Notes under the pieces: generated by a model
What the model was told of the DNA's origin: nothing
What the model saw: only the letters and a program-made list of their open reading frames with translations
Database searches by the model: none
In this document: in pieces, positions 45,034 to 56,366 of the stretch
Layout of the letters: every line of letters starts with the position of its first letter
Numbering within the stretch: the first letter of the stretch is position 1
Assembly (NCBI GenBank): GCA_902806565.1
Contig: CADCXA010000051.1
Span: forward strand, 558,001-622,000
DNA: 64,000 nucleotides
Direction: 5' to 3'
DNA from: Hypoxylon rubiginosum
Lineage: Eukaryota; Ascomycota; Sordariomycetes; Xylariales; Hypoxylaceae
Program-made: the position numbers and the translations under genes

Positions 45034-48000
45034 TTATTCATTTACCCGTGCTGCGAGTTGGCTTCTCTTCGCCACCAGCCGCCCAACCGTCGACATGGCT
45101 GCGTCTCGGGACGTGAATTCCGAGACGGGCAAATCGGCTTCAAAGAGGGTCCGAACCCAGTGGCGGAGTTCGACGGCCACTAAGGAGTCGACCCCGTAGT
45201 CGGCAAGAGGGTCGTCGACGTTTATGTCGTCTAGAGCCAGGGCTAACGCACGGGCGAGCTTGTGGCGGAGCGCCTCGACGACCACCGCGGCACGGCCTTC
45301 CCTGGTAGATTCCTGCTTGAATAGAGCTGCCGGATTCTTGTTTTCCGTGTGAATACTAGGATATGAGACGTCGGCTTCACCACCGCCACCACCGTCAGCT
45401 ATCGCCTCTGCCCGGGTGAAACCAGCGAAGAGGGGACGCTGTTGCGCTGAGCTAGGAGACGAGTGGCCTTCGGCCATCTGCTCTGCTGGCGTGACTAGCC
45501 CGACCAGGAGCTGACTTGTAGCAACGGGCCGCGAGGGATCGCATATGGCATCGAGCACCGCCAAGAGCTGGGCTGTGCTCACCTTGCGCATATCGCCGAC
45601 CTGTTCACGGTGACGCTGATACGCCTCGTTGGCCGCGATGACGCCGGCGTCGTGCATCCAACCCAGGTCCAGAGACACGGCCTTCTCGCCTCGGGCAACA
45701 CGGTGACGCGCAAGCGCGTCTTGGAACGCGCATCCGGCGGCATAGTTGGATTGTCCCGGGCTTCCGTAGATGCCTGACAGCGACGAGAGCTGCACAAAAA
45801 AATCCAGACCCGTTGGCAGCTGGTTGTGGAGGTTCCACGAGACGTCAACCTTGGACCTGACAGTCTGAGACCATTGTAGGTGGCGCATATTGTCAAAGAC
45901 GGCATCTTGGAGGACCATAGAAGCGTTGATACAGCCCTTGATTGGAGCCTTCACTTGGTCATGAGCGCTTTTCAGTGCTGCCGATAGAGCGGATGAGGAC
46001 GCAGCATCACAGCATGGGGCGATGACAGAGACTCCCTGCTCTCGAAACCTAGCGACGAGATCGGCGGCGGCCTGTGATGAAGGACCTGATCTCGATAGGA
46101 CAAGTATATTTCTAGCCCCCCGGTCTGCCAACCATTGCAGTATCGCTCTTCCTAGACCTCCGAAGCCGCCCGCAACGAGATATATAGCTCGTCCGTCAAG
46201 CTTCCACTCTCCTCTCGGGGCCAGACGTCTCTGCAAAGTTTCCAGGCTCATCAGCTTCATTGATAATATATTTCGGTACACAATGCTAGAATGTCGTTGG
46301 TTCACTCACCTCGATCACATCTTCAGGTCCCAACCTGATAACGACTCGACCTGTATTCTTCCCACTCTGCATATATCGAAACGCGGCTTCGATCTTAGTA
46401 GGGGGGTATACATGCAGCGGTTTCGGGCACTGAATATGTCCCTTTACGACGAGCTCCATAGTCTTAGCCATGACCCTACCGAGGAGGTTCACGTTGGTCC
46501 GAGCTAGGTGATGTAGGTCAACGACGCAGAAACTAATATTCTTGGCCAGGGCGGCCATAGGGAGTCCAGAGTTGGCCATGATGTCGGCCTTGCCGATCTC
46601 AACGAAACGACCAAAAGGCGCAACACAGTCCAGAGAGGCGACGAGAGCATCGCCTGCCAGCGAGTTCAGTACCACGTCTAATCCAGCACCCCGGGTCACG
46701 CGCATTATGCCCTGCGAAAAGTTGGTGCTCCGGCTAGAGAATATGTGGTCTTCGGGGACCCCAAATTGTTCCATGAGGAGGCGTTTCTTGTCTGGGAGCC
46801 CGACGGTGGCGAAGACCTCGGCACCCACCATCTTGGCGATCGAGATAGCGAGCTGGCCGGTGCTGCCCGAGCCTGAATGGATCAGGACCTTATCTCCCGG
46901 ACCGAGGCGCGCCACCTCGACCAGGCAGTAGTAGGCGGTTATACCAGGGTTTACGACCGAGGCAGCGCTTTCGAAGTCTACGGCGTCGCCGAATTTAGCC
47001 ACGGCTTTGTAGTGTGCGCGGGGGAACGTGCGCATGCCACCGAGCGAACACATGGCCACCCGATCTCCCGGTTGGATGGTGTCGCTGCATGCGGACCCTA
47101 CTCTGGTTACAACGCCCGCGCAGTCGATGCCGAAATCGTTGTCACCAAGGCGGCCAAGGGCCACAAATACATCTCGGAAGGCCACGCCCCAGGCTCTGGC
47201 CTCGATTTCGACTTCTTCCGGTGCTAGCTCGTCCGGCGGCGCCGAGTCCTCTGAAAAGTAGAGCGTATCCAGGAGACCGGGGGTGTCGATGGCGAGCCTC
47301 ACTGGGGGTTGCTGACGCCAGGGTGCCTTTACTGACGTAGGAGCTCCACCGTCAGCAGGGTGGGTGAGCCACGTTTCTAGCGCTTTCTCTCTGTAAAGGC
47401 GACCGGTCTCGATGCGGCCCTGGCGTACGGTGTACTCTACCTCCGGGCATAGAGACTCGAATGATGCCCTGAATATGGTAGCAAGATAGCCTATGTAGGT
47501 TTCGATGCTGTCCGTATTCGGCCCATTGCCAACGGTAAGAGTCACAATCTGTTTCTCGGCCGCCTCAGAACGCACCGATCTGAGAAGTCCTTCCATGGTT
47601 GCGTGGTAAGGGGGTTTCTCGTGGCATGGGCCGGCGACGGAGCCAACGGTAGCTGTGAACCAAAGCAGTCTTTTCCGAATCCCCATCACCAGCGCCTTGA
47701 GGCACTCGAATCGGTCCGGGGACAGATTCGGGAGAAGGGGCTCGTGCGCTTCCACGAGGGAGATAACCACGTCAGCTTCGCTGATGATGGCGGCGCTGTC
47801 ACTAGATGAAGAACGAATATCATCAAATGACACAGTAGTCACGCTGTATCCTGATGGCTCGAGGAATTCCTCCTCCAATCTCCTGGCCATAGCCACATGC
47901 AACTGAGAACCGAGACTCCTCACTACCATGACGACATGGGCTGAAGTCGGTAATGAAGACCGTTCGTCTCCTCCTTTCTCGTCTTCTTCTATTATTGCTG

Positions 48001-51000
48001 CCCTGGAGAGTATCAGGTTGAACACCCTGATACCACTGCCACAGGATAGACGAAGATTTCGGAGAGCAAGTTCGATCCCAGTGAACCCATTGTTTTTCAG
48101 TACGGCATTATCCCAATTGGACTTTACCCATCCGCCACTTTTATGCTGCTGACCCTCACGATATCTAGGAACCAAACCTGTAACAAACGAATCGACAAGA
48201 CTCTCCCTCATGGGCTCGGCGGTCGTCATCTCCTCGGCATGAAGCAAATACCCCCCCGGCCTCAATGAAGCGTGGGCTTTTTGAAGCATTGCTCTTCTAA
48301 TCTCTTTGTCCTCACCTCGGTCGCCAAAGCAGCCATTAACAAGAACCAAATCATACGAACTTGTTACCTCCCCCCCTTGCTGCTGCTGGATGCCGTCACC
48401 CACCACACGAACCTCGCAGCGGTCATCTTCGGAGAACAAGGGCAGGCACTCCTTCACCTTTTCGACCACCGACTCGTCGACATCTGCGCATGTGAACTCG
48501 TCGAAAGCATGGCACCCCGCGCTGTTACCGTAATCCCTGGCCTCGAAGTCAACGAGGGTCGATAACACCTTTACGGCTAGGTCTACGGCGCTGTCGCCGC
48601 CGAGAGATAGCACTTTTTGGTTGGGGTTTTCGTGAGACATGAATCCGAGGAGAGAGTGCAAGGGGTTGTTCTCGTTCCTATCGGGGAGAGAATTCTCGGA
48701 GGAAGGGAGGATTTCCTGCTGGAGTTCGTCTTCACAGGCGATTAGAAGATACGGATCGATGGCGCCAGATAGGATGCTCTTGATATGGCGAGCGAGGAGC
48801 AGCGCGACCTTTAATAAGGAGGAGGCGGGGCGGTGAGAGATCAAGATTCGTTCGAGTCGCTGGAGAGAGGCTTCTAGGTGCTCCTCATCGATAGTGGTGG
48901 TATCGCGCACCTCCGGCCGAAATGGATTGGACGCCTCTTGTCTCTGCTGCATCCATAAGACAAAATCTCGCAGATGGCCTGGTGGAACCGTCTTGTCAAG
49001 TTCTTGGTTGGTGAGCCATTCTAAAGTCGATCGCATAACCAAGTCGAGGGTCTTATCGAGTTGCAGATGATAGTCCTCGATAGCTGCTACTGTGGTTTCG
49101 CCATTTTCATCGCCATTATAATCATAACTATGATCGGCTTGGATGACTTGGCGCAGCTCTTTTGCACTCAGCAGGCTGAGCTGTGGCTTCCAGCTGATTC
49201 CGTACAGCGCAATTGGGTCCGTCTTTGACCCGCTCTCCTTCGTAGTACGTGATATGGGTTTGAAAATCAGCTTCTTACAATGGAATAGGACCGAGTCTTC
49301 GTCGCTTCCCGTGACGGTGATAGTGCCGTCTACTTCCATACCTTGGGGTTTGCGTTGGGATCCGGTCAGATACCACAGCCGAGGAGGGGTTGTTCGGGCT
49401 TCCTGACACCATCCAGTGGCAGAGATCCAGCACTCGGAAATCTTGAAGGGGACATACGTAGCCGTCGCTTTAGACCGAGAGGAGGGTGTCTGGACAGCGA
49501 TGAGCTGGAGTACCGCATCTACCACGGCTGGATGCATCACCATGGTGGTTGTATTATGTTCTTCTGATAACGCGATTTGGCCGATGGCGGTGCCGTCGGC
49601 ATACCAACTAACGCTGTCGACAAGTTGAAAGCGTTTTCCGTACTGAAGCCCCTGATTACTGCAGGCTTCGTAGAAACCTGTCATGTCAGCCGAAGCGGTT
49701 ATAACTGCACGTGATGACGTTTTAAACATCTTGTAAGCATCTCGTGCATCAGCCTGCTTATCTAGAGCACCCTGGAGACTAATTAGGTCGCCTGTTACTT
49801 CTCGGAGCTGGATATTTATCTTGGCATGGAAACACTGGGAAACATCGTCACCGGCGCGAACGAATATTTTTACCTCGGACCAGACTGACTCTTTCTCGTA
49901 CGGCTTCTGGATGCGATGTAGATGCAGCTCAGTCTCGACATGCTCCCCAGATGAAAACTCGGGGATGACAACAGGTTCGAGAAAGCTGGCCTCTTTAATA
50001 TGAAAACCCGCTGTTGCTTCTTTTTGCTTGGCATAGATAAACCCAACTGCTTCGAGTGCCATAACTAGCATGGCAGCCCCGGGAAGAAGCATGTTACCAC
50101 ACACCTAATAAGAAAGCATAGTCAGCAAGTCGTTTGGCTTCTATGACATACTATAAAATTCTTACCACGTGGTCGATTAGCCAGGGAAAGGAATCGGCTG
50201 TCCATATTTGTCGCCATCTAGGCTCCAACGGATTCCAATCTATCACTGGCAGTCCCAGAAGATTTCCTGCCGCCGTCCCCTCGATGCTGCGAAGACGATA
50301 GGCGCGACTTAGTCGTGATTCGGCCCAGTACCTTCTGGAATGGTCAAAGGGGTAGCGGGGGCAGTCGATAAGGAATGACCGACGATTAACATCTTGCTCT
50401 ATTTGATTAACGGCTGTGATGGATATGCGGTGGCCATGACAGAATAGACGACCCAAAGTCTCCAGAGCCGCACGTAATGCAGGCTTTGACCGGCTCAAGA
50501 TGCTATGATAGCGCATGTCTCTACTCTGACCCAAGCTGTCTTGTATTGACCGTCGTAAGGTGGAATGTGGTCCAATCTCTACGACGTCTTTAATAGACAG
50601 CATCTTACCTAGGCTATGAATTGCTTCAGAGAACTGCACAGGCGATATCATATTTCCCACCCAGTATTGAGGGGTCCTAAGGGTGGCGGGGCTCACCACC
50701 TCGCCCGTCACCGAGGACAACATAGGAATTGAAGAGTCTTGCTCTCGACTCCCAGTATGGTCTAACGAGCCAATAGAAACCAGGTATTCGAACGCGACTG
50801 ATCGCATTGCAGCTGAATGGTACGCGATTCCCGTCCGAAGCTTCTGCGCGAATATGCCCGTTCTGTCGAGCGTTGCCTTGATCTTATCGATGTTCTCTTC
50901 ACTCCCAGAGAGAGTTAGGTTTGAGGGACTGTTAAAGCAAGCAATCTGCACAGATTCTTGTATTCCTTCATCTCGTAGGAATTCCCCAACACAATCTTTT

Positions 51001-53808
51001 GTCAGATTCACCGACAACATGGCCCCAGGCGATGACTGTGTTCTGGCGCGAAGCTTGGTGGCTACTTGCCCGCGAAAGTACGCAATCTTACAGGTGGAAC
51101 TTAACGATAAAGCTCTGATGGCATAGCTGAATGATTTTGTCCCATCGTGTCAGAGGCTTTTACCAGGTGGACGGGCGGAACAGATTTCCAGAAGCCTACT
51201 TACGCAGCAGCGATCTCGCCGGATGAGTGTCCGATTACGGCACTTGGATGCAGGCCAAAACTTCGTAGTAACTCGACTAGGGCAATCTGAAGAGCCGTAC
51301 AAAGTGGCTGACTATATTCGGGTTGATCTATGGTTTCGGAGTTCTGTAGCTGATCTGTAACTATTAGAAACTTTCGAGGAGAGGTTGCCTAGACACGGAC
51401 TAGATCTGAAAAAATTACTTACCCACAATCGACCACTTGCAGCCCAACACTGCATATTCGAAGTCGATATCTTGCAGGACCTTTTTAAAAATGGGGTACT
51501 GCATAAGTTCTAAGCCCATCTTCGCATACTGTGCTCCTTGGCCCGTGAATACAAAAGCAGGCGCCGCTCCAGCAGACGAGTAAGTTGGCTCAGCTGTTGA
51601 GAAGCAGGCGTCCACGCCCGTGAAGTGGGCATCCACAACTGAGAAAGTTCGACAGGGCATCTGGCTTCGTCGAGCAGCCAAGGTTAAGGCCAAGTCGTTC
51701 AGTTCGGTAGGCTTCCCCCCCGAAGCACGTGATTGATGGTAATCATTATAGCCTTGAACCACACGTTGGAGGGACTTCTCGTCGGGGGCAGACCACACCA
51801 AAAGGTGGAGGGTCTCCTTTGGTAACCCCCAGTTGGCTTTTTCAAGCGAGACTCCATTTGCTACCGCGTTATCCTTTACGGTATTAACTCGTAAAATACC
51901 CTCGCCGCCGGTATTGATGCCATCAAGGCTAACTGTGTATTGTGCGCGTGGAAATCTGGAAGAATTAACAAGTGCGCGAAGGTCTCGGGTCTGGATGTAG
52001 TGATATGAGTCGTCCAAAATGACATGCGCATTAGCTCCACCAAAGCCGAACGAGTTGACTGAAACTCTGCGAAGGCCATTTGTTGGCCAGGGGAGGGACT
52101 GAGTAGGGACCTAACAGCCCAGTAAGAAAGGGGTTAAATCAGCAATTAACGAAGAGAATGGCCTACATACCGCCGTGTGATGCAGCGTTAAATCAATATC
52201 AGGATTTATCTTCTCGAATAGAGCATTTGGAGGAATAATACCTCTCTCCAAAACCATCAACGACTTCAAAATACCAGCAACTAAAATCGTGTATCAGCGT
52301 TGCCAGAGCCGGAAGCATTTATACTCTCTTTATTGCTTAGAGAGACGATGTTACATACGGCCACTGCAACCTTCAAGATGACCTATGTTGGCTTTTATTG
52401 AGCCACTTGTGATTCGGTTAGTTAATTATTTTGACGTCTTTTCGAAGGACACGAACACGTAAAGAGGGTCCCTGGAGCGGCGGGAAGATCCAAACACCCT
52501 GCCGATAGCCTCCACTGGTAATGACTGCTGTTAGACTCCATGTCGAACCAAATAAGGTCTTAGGATTAGCATAAATACGAACTCTCGATTGGGTCTCCGA
52601 TACGAGTCCCCGTTCCTAGTCATTAGGTGAGCACGATGGAGATGGAAAATTCTAAGCGGACGCACAAAAGTAGTAACGGAACACGTACCATGCGCCTCGA
52701 AATATCGGGTGGCGCTGAAACCAATTCCAGCCTTTTCATAAGCCTTTCTAATAAGCTCCGCTTGCGCGTCTGGGTTCGGACGTGTAAGGCCAGAAGTCCT
52801 CCCGTCTGAATTAGTACATGTCGATCGGATGACTGCCCGAATGATATCACCATCCTGCAGGGCCTGAGATACGGATTTGAGTACCAATACAATGACGCCT
52901 TCTCCTCTGGCATACCCGTTAGCCCGGTGGTCGAAGCTGTAACATTTTCCGTCGGCAGAGAGCAAGCCCCGGTTGTCCAGCAAGACAGATCGCTCGGGGC
53001 TTAGAATGAGGCTTGTGCCAATTACCAAAGACTATAGAAAGGCTATCAGCCCTACGGCGTTGTTTTTCAGACATAAATTTCCTGGGGGTCTCACCGTAGA
53101 GGCCGTACCGCAACGAATGGATTGGCATGCCAGATCAACTGCCACGAGACTACTTGAGCAAGCGGTGTCCACATGCACGCTGGGCCCTCGGAAGTCGAAA
53201 TACCAACTTACCCTGTTGGCGAGAACAGAGGGAGCCGTGCCGGTTACGGACGTGCGTGGGAAAGTATCCGGGTCCCTCGCAGCAACTCGAGCATAGTCAT
53301 CAGAGAAAGAGGAACTGAACACCGAGGTTTGGGACCCCTTTAACTTCTCAATCTGTATGCCGGCTGCGAATCATTAGTGTACAGACGGAGGCGGTTTAAA
53401 TTGCAGAGAAAAGGCGATTTATACCATTTTCCAGCGCATGGTATGACGTTTCCAGCGCCCATCTTTGCTGCGGGTCCATGGCGGCCGCCTCGTTCTCGGA
53501 TATAGCGAAGAAAGAAGCATCGAAAACGGCAGGATCACCGCGAAGAAAGTAACCGCCACGGCTATGAACCTGATAATAAGACGTGAGAACGTGGCATATC
53601 GGATAGAGGTTAGTTATTCAGAGCTAACCCTGTTCAATTTCGCACCGCTTGGATCATAGAAAGAGTCAATCGCAGCACGCGAGTCGGGCCAAGTGGTCAT
53701 GAGGTTGATACGATCCTGAAGTATAGACCACAAAGCATCCTCATCCTCGACGCCTTGGGGGAGCCGGAAAGCCAGGCCCACAACGGCAACATCGTCGTCT
53801 AATGGCAT
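45034..53808 (-). CDS. Highly reducing iterative type I polyketide synthase, 2666 aa, 13 exons
   Basis: Builds a reduced polyketide chain. Exons are 53629-53808, 53425-53569, 53095-53363, 52689-53031, 52583-52615, 52457-52514, 52359-52405, 52171-52280, 51423-52110, 51204-51354, 50166-51126, 46310-50104 and 45034-46254; all phases close. Domains: KS 1-428 with Cys177 (DTACSSS), His312 ([12 protein letters not shown]) and His352 (NIGHLEG); MAT ~580-885 with GHSSGE near 669; DH ~945-1240 with [10 protein letters not shown] (His994) and [10 protein letters not shown] (Asp1191); cMeT-like ~1310-1680 with a degraded SAM loop (VLSLGGDSA); ER ~1900-2240 with [14 protein letters not shown] with GGFGGLG near 2287 and SNYAAG; ACP with GVDSL, Ser2617. 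There is no release domain, so the chain must be handed on, most simply to an NR-PKS SAT. Eleven of twelve introns lie in the KS-MAT half. Confidence 0.93.
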
Positions 53809-54336
53809 GGTTTATTTTTATTTCATCGACGCAAGCAAGAAGAGATTGGCAGACATGGAATAATGAAACCTGAACTCTACGAGCGTGAAATAGTCTAAAC
53901 AAGCAGAGCGGGCGTTGTCGACACCCGAAGTCTGGACCCACTGCGGCATCTTTCCGATTCAGACTGTTGGAAACATTGCCCGCCTAAAGGTAGATTGATG
54001 AAAAAGAAAAATGAATAATGGAAGCTAAGCGAGTAGCTCGTACGGAGGAGAGGTTTGTGTATTGAAAAATACATGTACGGGACATGATTTGAGGAGGAGG
54101 GCATACTCATAGTCATTTTACTGCCGCTCTTGTTTGAGTTGAGGGTTGATGTTGTAGAGGGGAAGAATTAGCTATCCCCGCTATCCCCGCTACAATACAC
54201 TGAAGCGCTGTAATGCCTCCGCTATAGATTACGTAACACACCCAACACCCTCTACCCTCTACTAAAACCATAAAACCAAAGATATAGGTACAGTAATCGT
54301 AATCAGGTATTTTTCTTCCACCTATTCTCTCTACAT
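53809..54336 (-). promoter_or_regulatory. HR-PKS promoter region
   Basis: 528 bp between the regulator's stop codon and the HR-PKS start, both genes on the minus strand. It contains a full match to the AflR consensus and no coding frame of note. Confidence 0.6.
53918..53928. promoter_or_regulatory. Candidate AflR-type binding site
   Basis: TCGACACCCGA is an exact match to 5'-TCG(N5)CGA-3', the palindromic target known for AflR. It sits about 110 bp upstream of the HR-PKS ATG, and the neighbouring gene encodes an AflR-like protein. Roughly one chance match per 4 kb is expected, so this is supportive and not proof. Confidence 0.5.
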
Positions 54337-55599
54337 CTATCCACGGCAGAACCGGTCTATCTCGGCCGTGAGATCCGCAACGGATCTAGATAAATGTCGA
54401 TGAAGCGCGGACCGGATCCCAAAGCCGGTCGTAGCGATAGCAGAATTCCCTTGTGCGGCAATCACCTCTTCTTCTCTCTCCTCCAATTTGACCAAAAACT
54501 TGGAGAACCCTTTCAACTCGTGAACAACAAGCTGGGCGTTCAGCCGCTGGGATGTAGCCGTGTCGACGTTGAAACCAGCAAACAGCTGCATGGGCGCGAA
54601 AATTGAGCTACTCTCTTCTCCAGCAACAGCAGCGTCATTCTCGTGGCGGTCATGGTGTGACGGCTGCCGCACCCCCTCGAACACGGCCCAGTAGATACCT
54701 AGAATGTCCGACCCTATGGTGAAGAGCAGACACTCCAAGCCTCCGTCCGTGACGCAGGTAGTGCATTGACGAGAGAGAATTTGGTTAAGGGTTTGGACGG
54801 CAGAGCGAGCGGCCTTGAGGGCTTGGCCTGTCGGAAGATGAGCTATAGCAGAACTTCTGCTGGGCTCGTGGACGGTGCGGTTGGCGTCGGCTTGGTATCG
54901 GCATGGCTGCTTTGAGGGGATGAGGCGGAGGGTGTCAAGTATTGAGAGAGCCATGTCTAGGCAGCCTTGTGCGATGGTTGTGGTCGTAGATTTGTTATTA
55001 GGAGGGGGAGGGGGAGGGGGAGGGGGAGGGGTTACGGCGACCAGAGTAGAGGATGAACCGGAGGACAAGTCCGAGTCCACGGACACGGACACGGACACGG
55101 GCTCCCACGACGTGGACTCGGCACTGCTCCAGGGGTGCGTCGGCGTCGGCGTCGTACTGGTGGAAGATGCGACACGGGGATGACGTCTGGGAGCATTGCA
55201 CGTCTGCGAGAGGATCATTTCGTGGCCGTTGGGCGTTGGTAGGTGATGATCAAGATGCCAAGGTGAAGTGGCCAGGTCCACATCGCAGAGCGCATCGTCA
55301 AATGGGGCATCTTCCAGCAGAGTTGACAGGTCGTTTGCTGGTAACTCCGTCTCTGTACGTTCTAATTCGCCACCGCCTTTGCTATTAGCTGGCCTCCCTT
55401 TCCATCGGTAAGGACTGTAGACGCAGGCCGGTCCAGCAAGCCTGCATCTCTCGCAGGTTGGTCGCTGCTTGTCACATCGAATCTTTAATGTGGTACAACG
55501 GTCGCAACTTGATCTTAGCTTTCCCGCCGTGGGCGACGGTCGCCCTCTCCTAGAAGTTCTTCCAACGCCGCCATTGGTCTCCTGAGCGTAGCTTGCCAT
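54337..55599 (-). CDS. AflR-like Zn2Cys6 pathway regulator, 420 aa
   Basis: Predicted activator of the PKS cluster. Single exon. The binuclear zinc cluster has Cys at 32, 35, 42, 49, 52 and 59 (C-x2-C-x6-C-x6-C-x2-C-x6-C), preceded by a basic arm (RTSRRGRPSP) and followed by YRWKGRP. A Ser/Thr-rich linker holds a run of ten Pro near residue 190, encoded by a cct/ccc repeat (about 55003-55029) that is prone to length change. The C-terminal half (CLDMALSILDTLRLI, then LECLLFTIGSDILGIYWAVF and a final helical region) is like the AflR co-domain and not the usual fungal TF middle-homology region. It lies between the two PKS genes and diverges from the KS-less gene, the usual place for a cluster regulator. 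Confidence 0.87.
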   Translation of the reverse strand: MASYAQETNGGVGRTSRRGRPSPTAGKLRSSCDRCTTLKIRCDKQRPTCERCRLAGPACVYSPYRWKGRPANSKGGGELERTETELPANDLSTLLEDAPFDDALCDVDLATSPWHLDHHLPTPNGHEMILSQTCNAPRRHPRVASSTSTTPTPTHPWSSAESTSWEPVSVSVSVDSDLSSGSSSTLVAVTPPPPPPPPPPNNKSTTTTIAQGCLDMALSILDTLRLIPSKQPCRYQADANRTVHEPSRSSAIAHLPTGQALKAARSAVQTLNQILSRQCTTCVTDGGLECLLFTIGSDILGIYWAVFEGVRQPSHHDRHENDAAVAGEESSSIFAPMQLFAGFNVDTATSQRLNAQLVVHELKGFSKFLVKLEEREEEVIAAQGNSAIATTGFGIRSALHRHLSRSVADLTAEIDRFCRG

Positions 55600-55850
55600 T
55601 ATTACGTATTATACGTAACATGTGAAAACATCTATATTGTACACGAGGCTCCCGGGGGAGGTTCCCTCGCGCGACTTCAACTTCATATCCTCGAAAACCC
55701 ATGGTTGGCTGTTGGCTGTTGGCGTTACACTGACATGACGCATGCGATGCCGATGTCTGACACCTCTGCCACCGTCACTTTGGCCCCCTCACGGCCCCTC
55801 CTTCATGTGCGGCGCAGCCCTGGAGGTGTGTTGTGTGGGGGTAATGTAGG

Positions 55851-55862
55851 CCGGACGTCCGG
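55851..55862. promoter_or_regulatory. 12-bp palindrome CCGGACGTCCGG
   Basis: CGG and CCG half-sites spaced by four bases, the typical format for a dimeric Zn2Cys6 regulator. It lies between two divergent cluster genes. Binding is inferred. Confidence 0.4.
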
Positions 55863-56141
55863 GCGGCAATAAAAGGAGGTAGGTGCCGAAGCCTGCTGCA
55901 GCCCAGGGCAGGGCACTGAATCTGTTACATGTTAAGTGTAACGCAGTCTTGGTGGAGGATTGAATCCTTCACGATAGTACCACGATTGTCCCAGATGAGG
56001 TCTCCCATCCGCGTAGCATCACATCTACCACTATCAGCTACCCTTGCAGTCAGCATGCATGCAACACGATAGCCATGCAGTCCATCAACCTGGCCCCATG
56101 ACACTTGAGTCCCGGTATTGGGGGATGTGAATCGGCACCGG

Positions 56142-56245
56142 TTGAGTACCTACCCCCGAATATCCCCACCCGCAGCCAGACACCCGTAGCTTGAGTACCT
56201 ACCTAGACACCCTCCGCCGGGTTTCCGCAGCCAGCCAGACACCCG
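56142..56245 (+). repeat. Imperfect direct repeat in the divergent promoter
   Basis: Two units each contain ttgagtacctacc (56142, 56191) and, further on, cgcagccagacacccg (56171), repeated as cgcagccagccagacacccg (56226). Unit spacing is about 50 bp. The repeat is 120-220 bp upstream of the KS-less PKS start. Confidence 0.75.
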
Positions 56246-56366
56246 ACATTATCAGTGTGCCATTCTACTCGCGTTTAAGAGGCTATCATGATTTTACCTG
56301 ATCAGTCGTACAGTAGCTATTGCCCAGCGTATTATTCCCCGGAGAGTCTGAGCGGAAATTTTCACC

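Larger units (their letters stand above)
55600..56366. promoter_or_regulatory. Divergent promoter between regulator and KS-less PKS gene
   Basis: 767 bp serving both genes. It holds a heptamer tandem (gttggct x3, about 55704-55725), a CGG-N4-CCG palindrome (55851-55862) followed by an AT-rich TATA-like aataaaagg at about 55868, and duplicated blocks at 56142-56245. No exact TCGN5CGA is present. The closest is tcggcaccggt near 56132. Confidence 0.55.
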
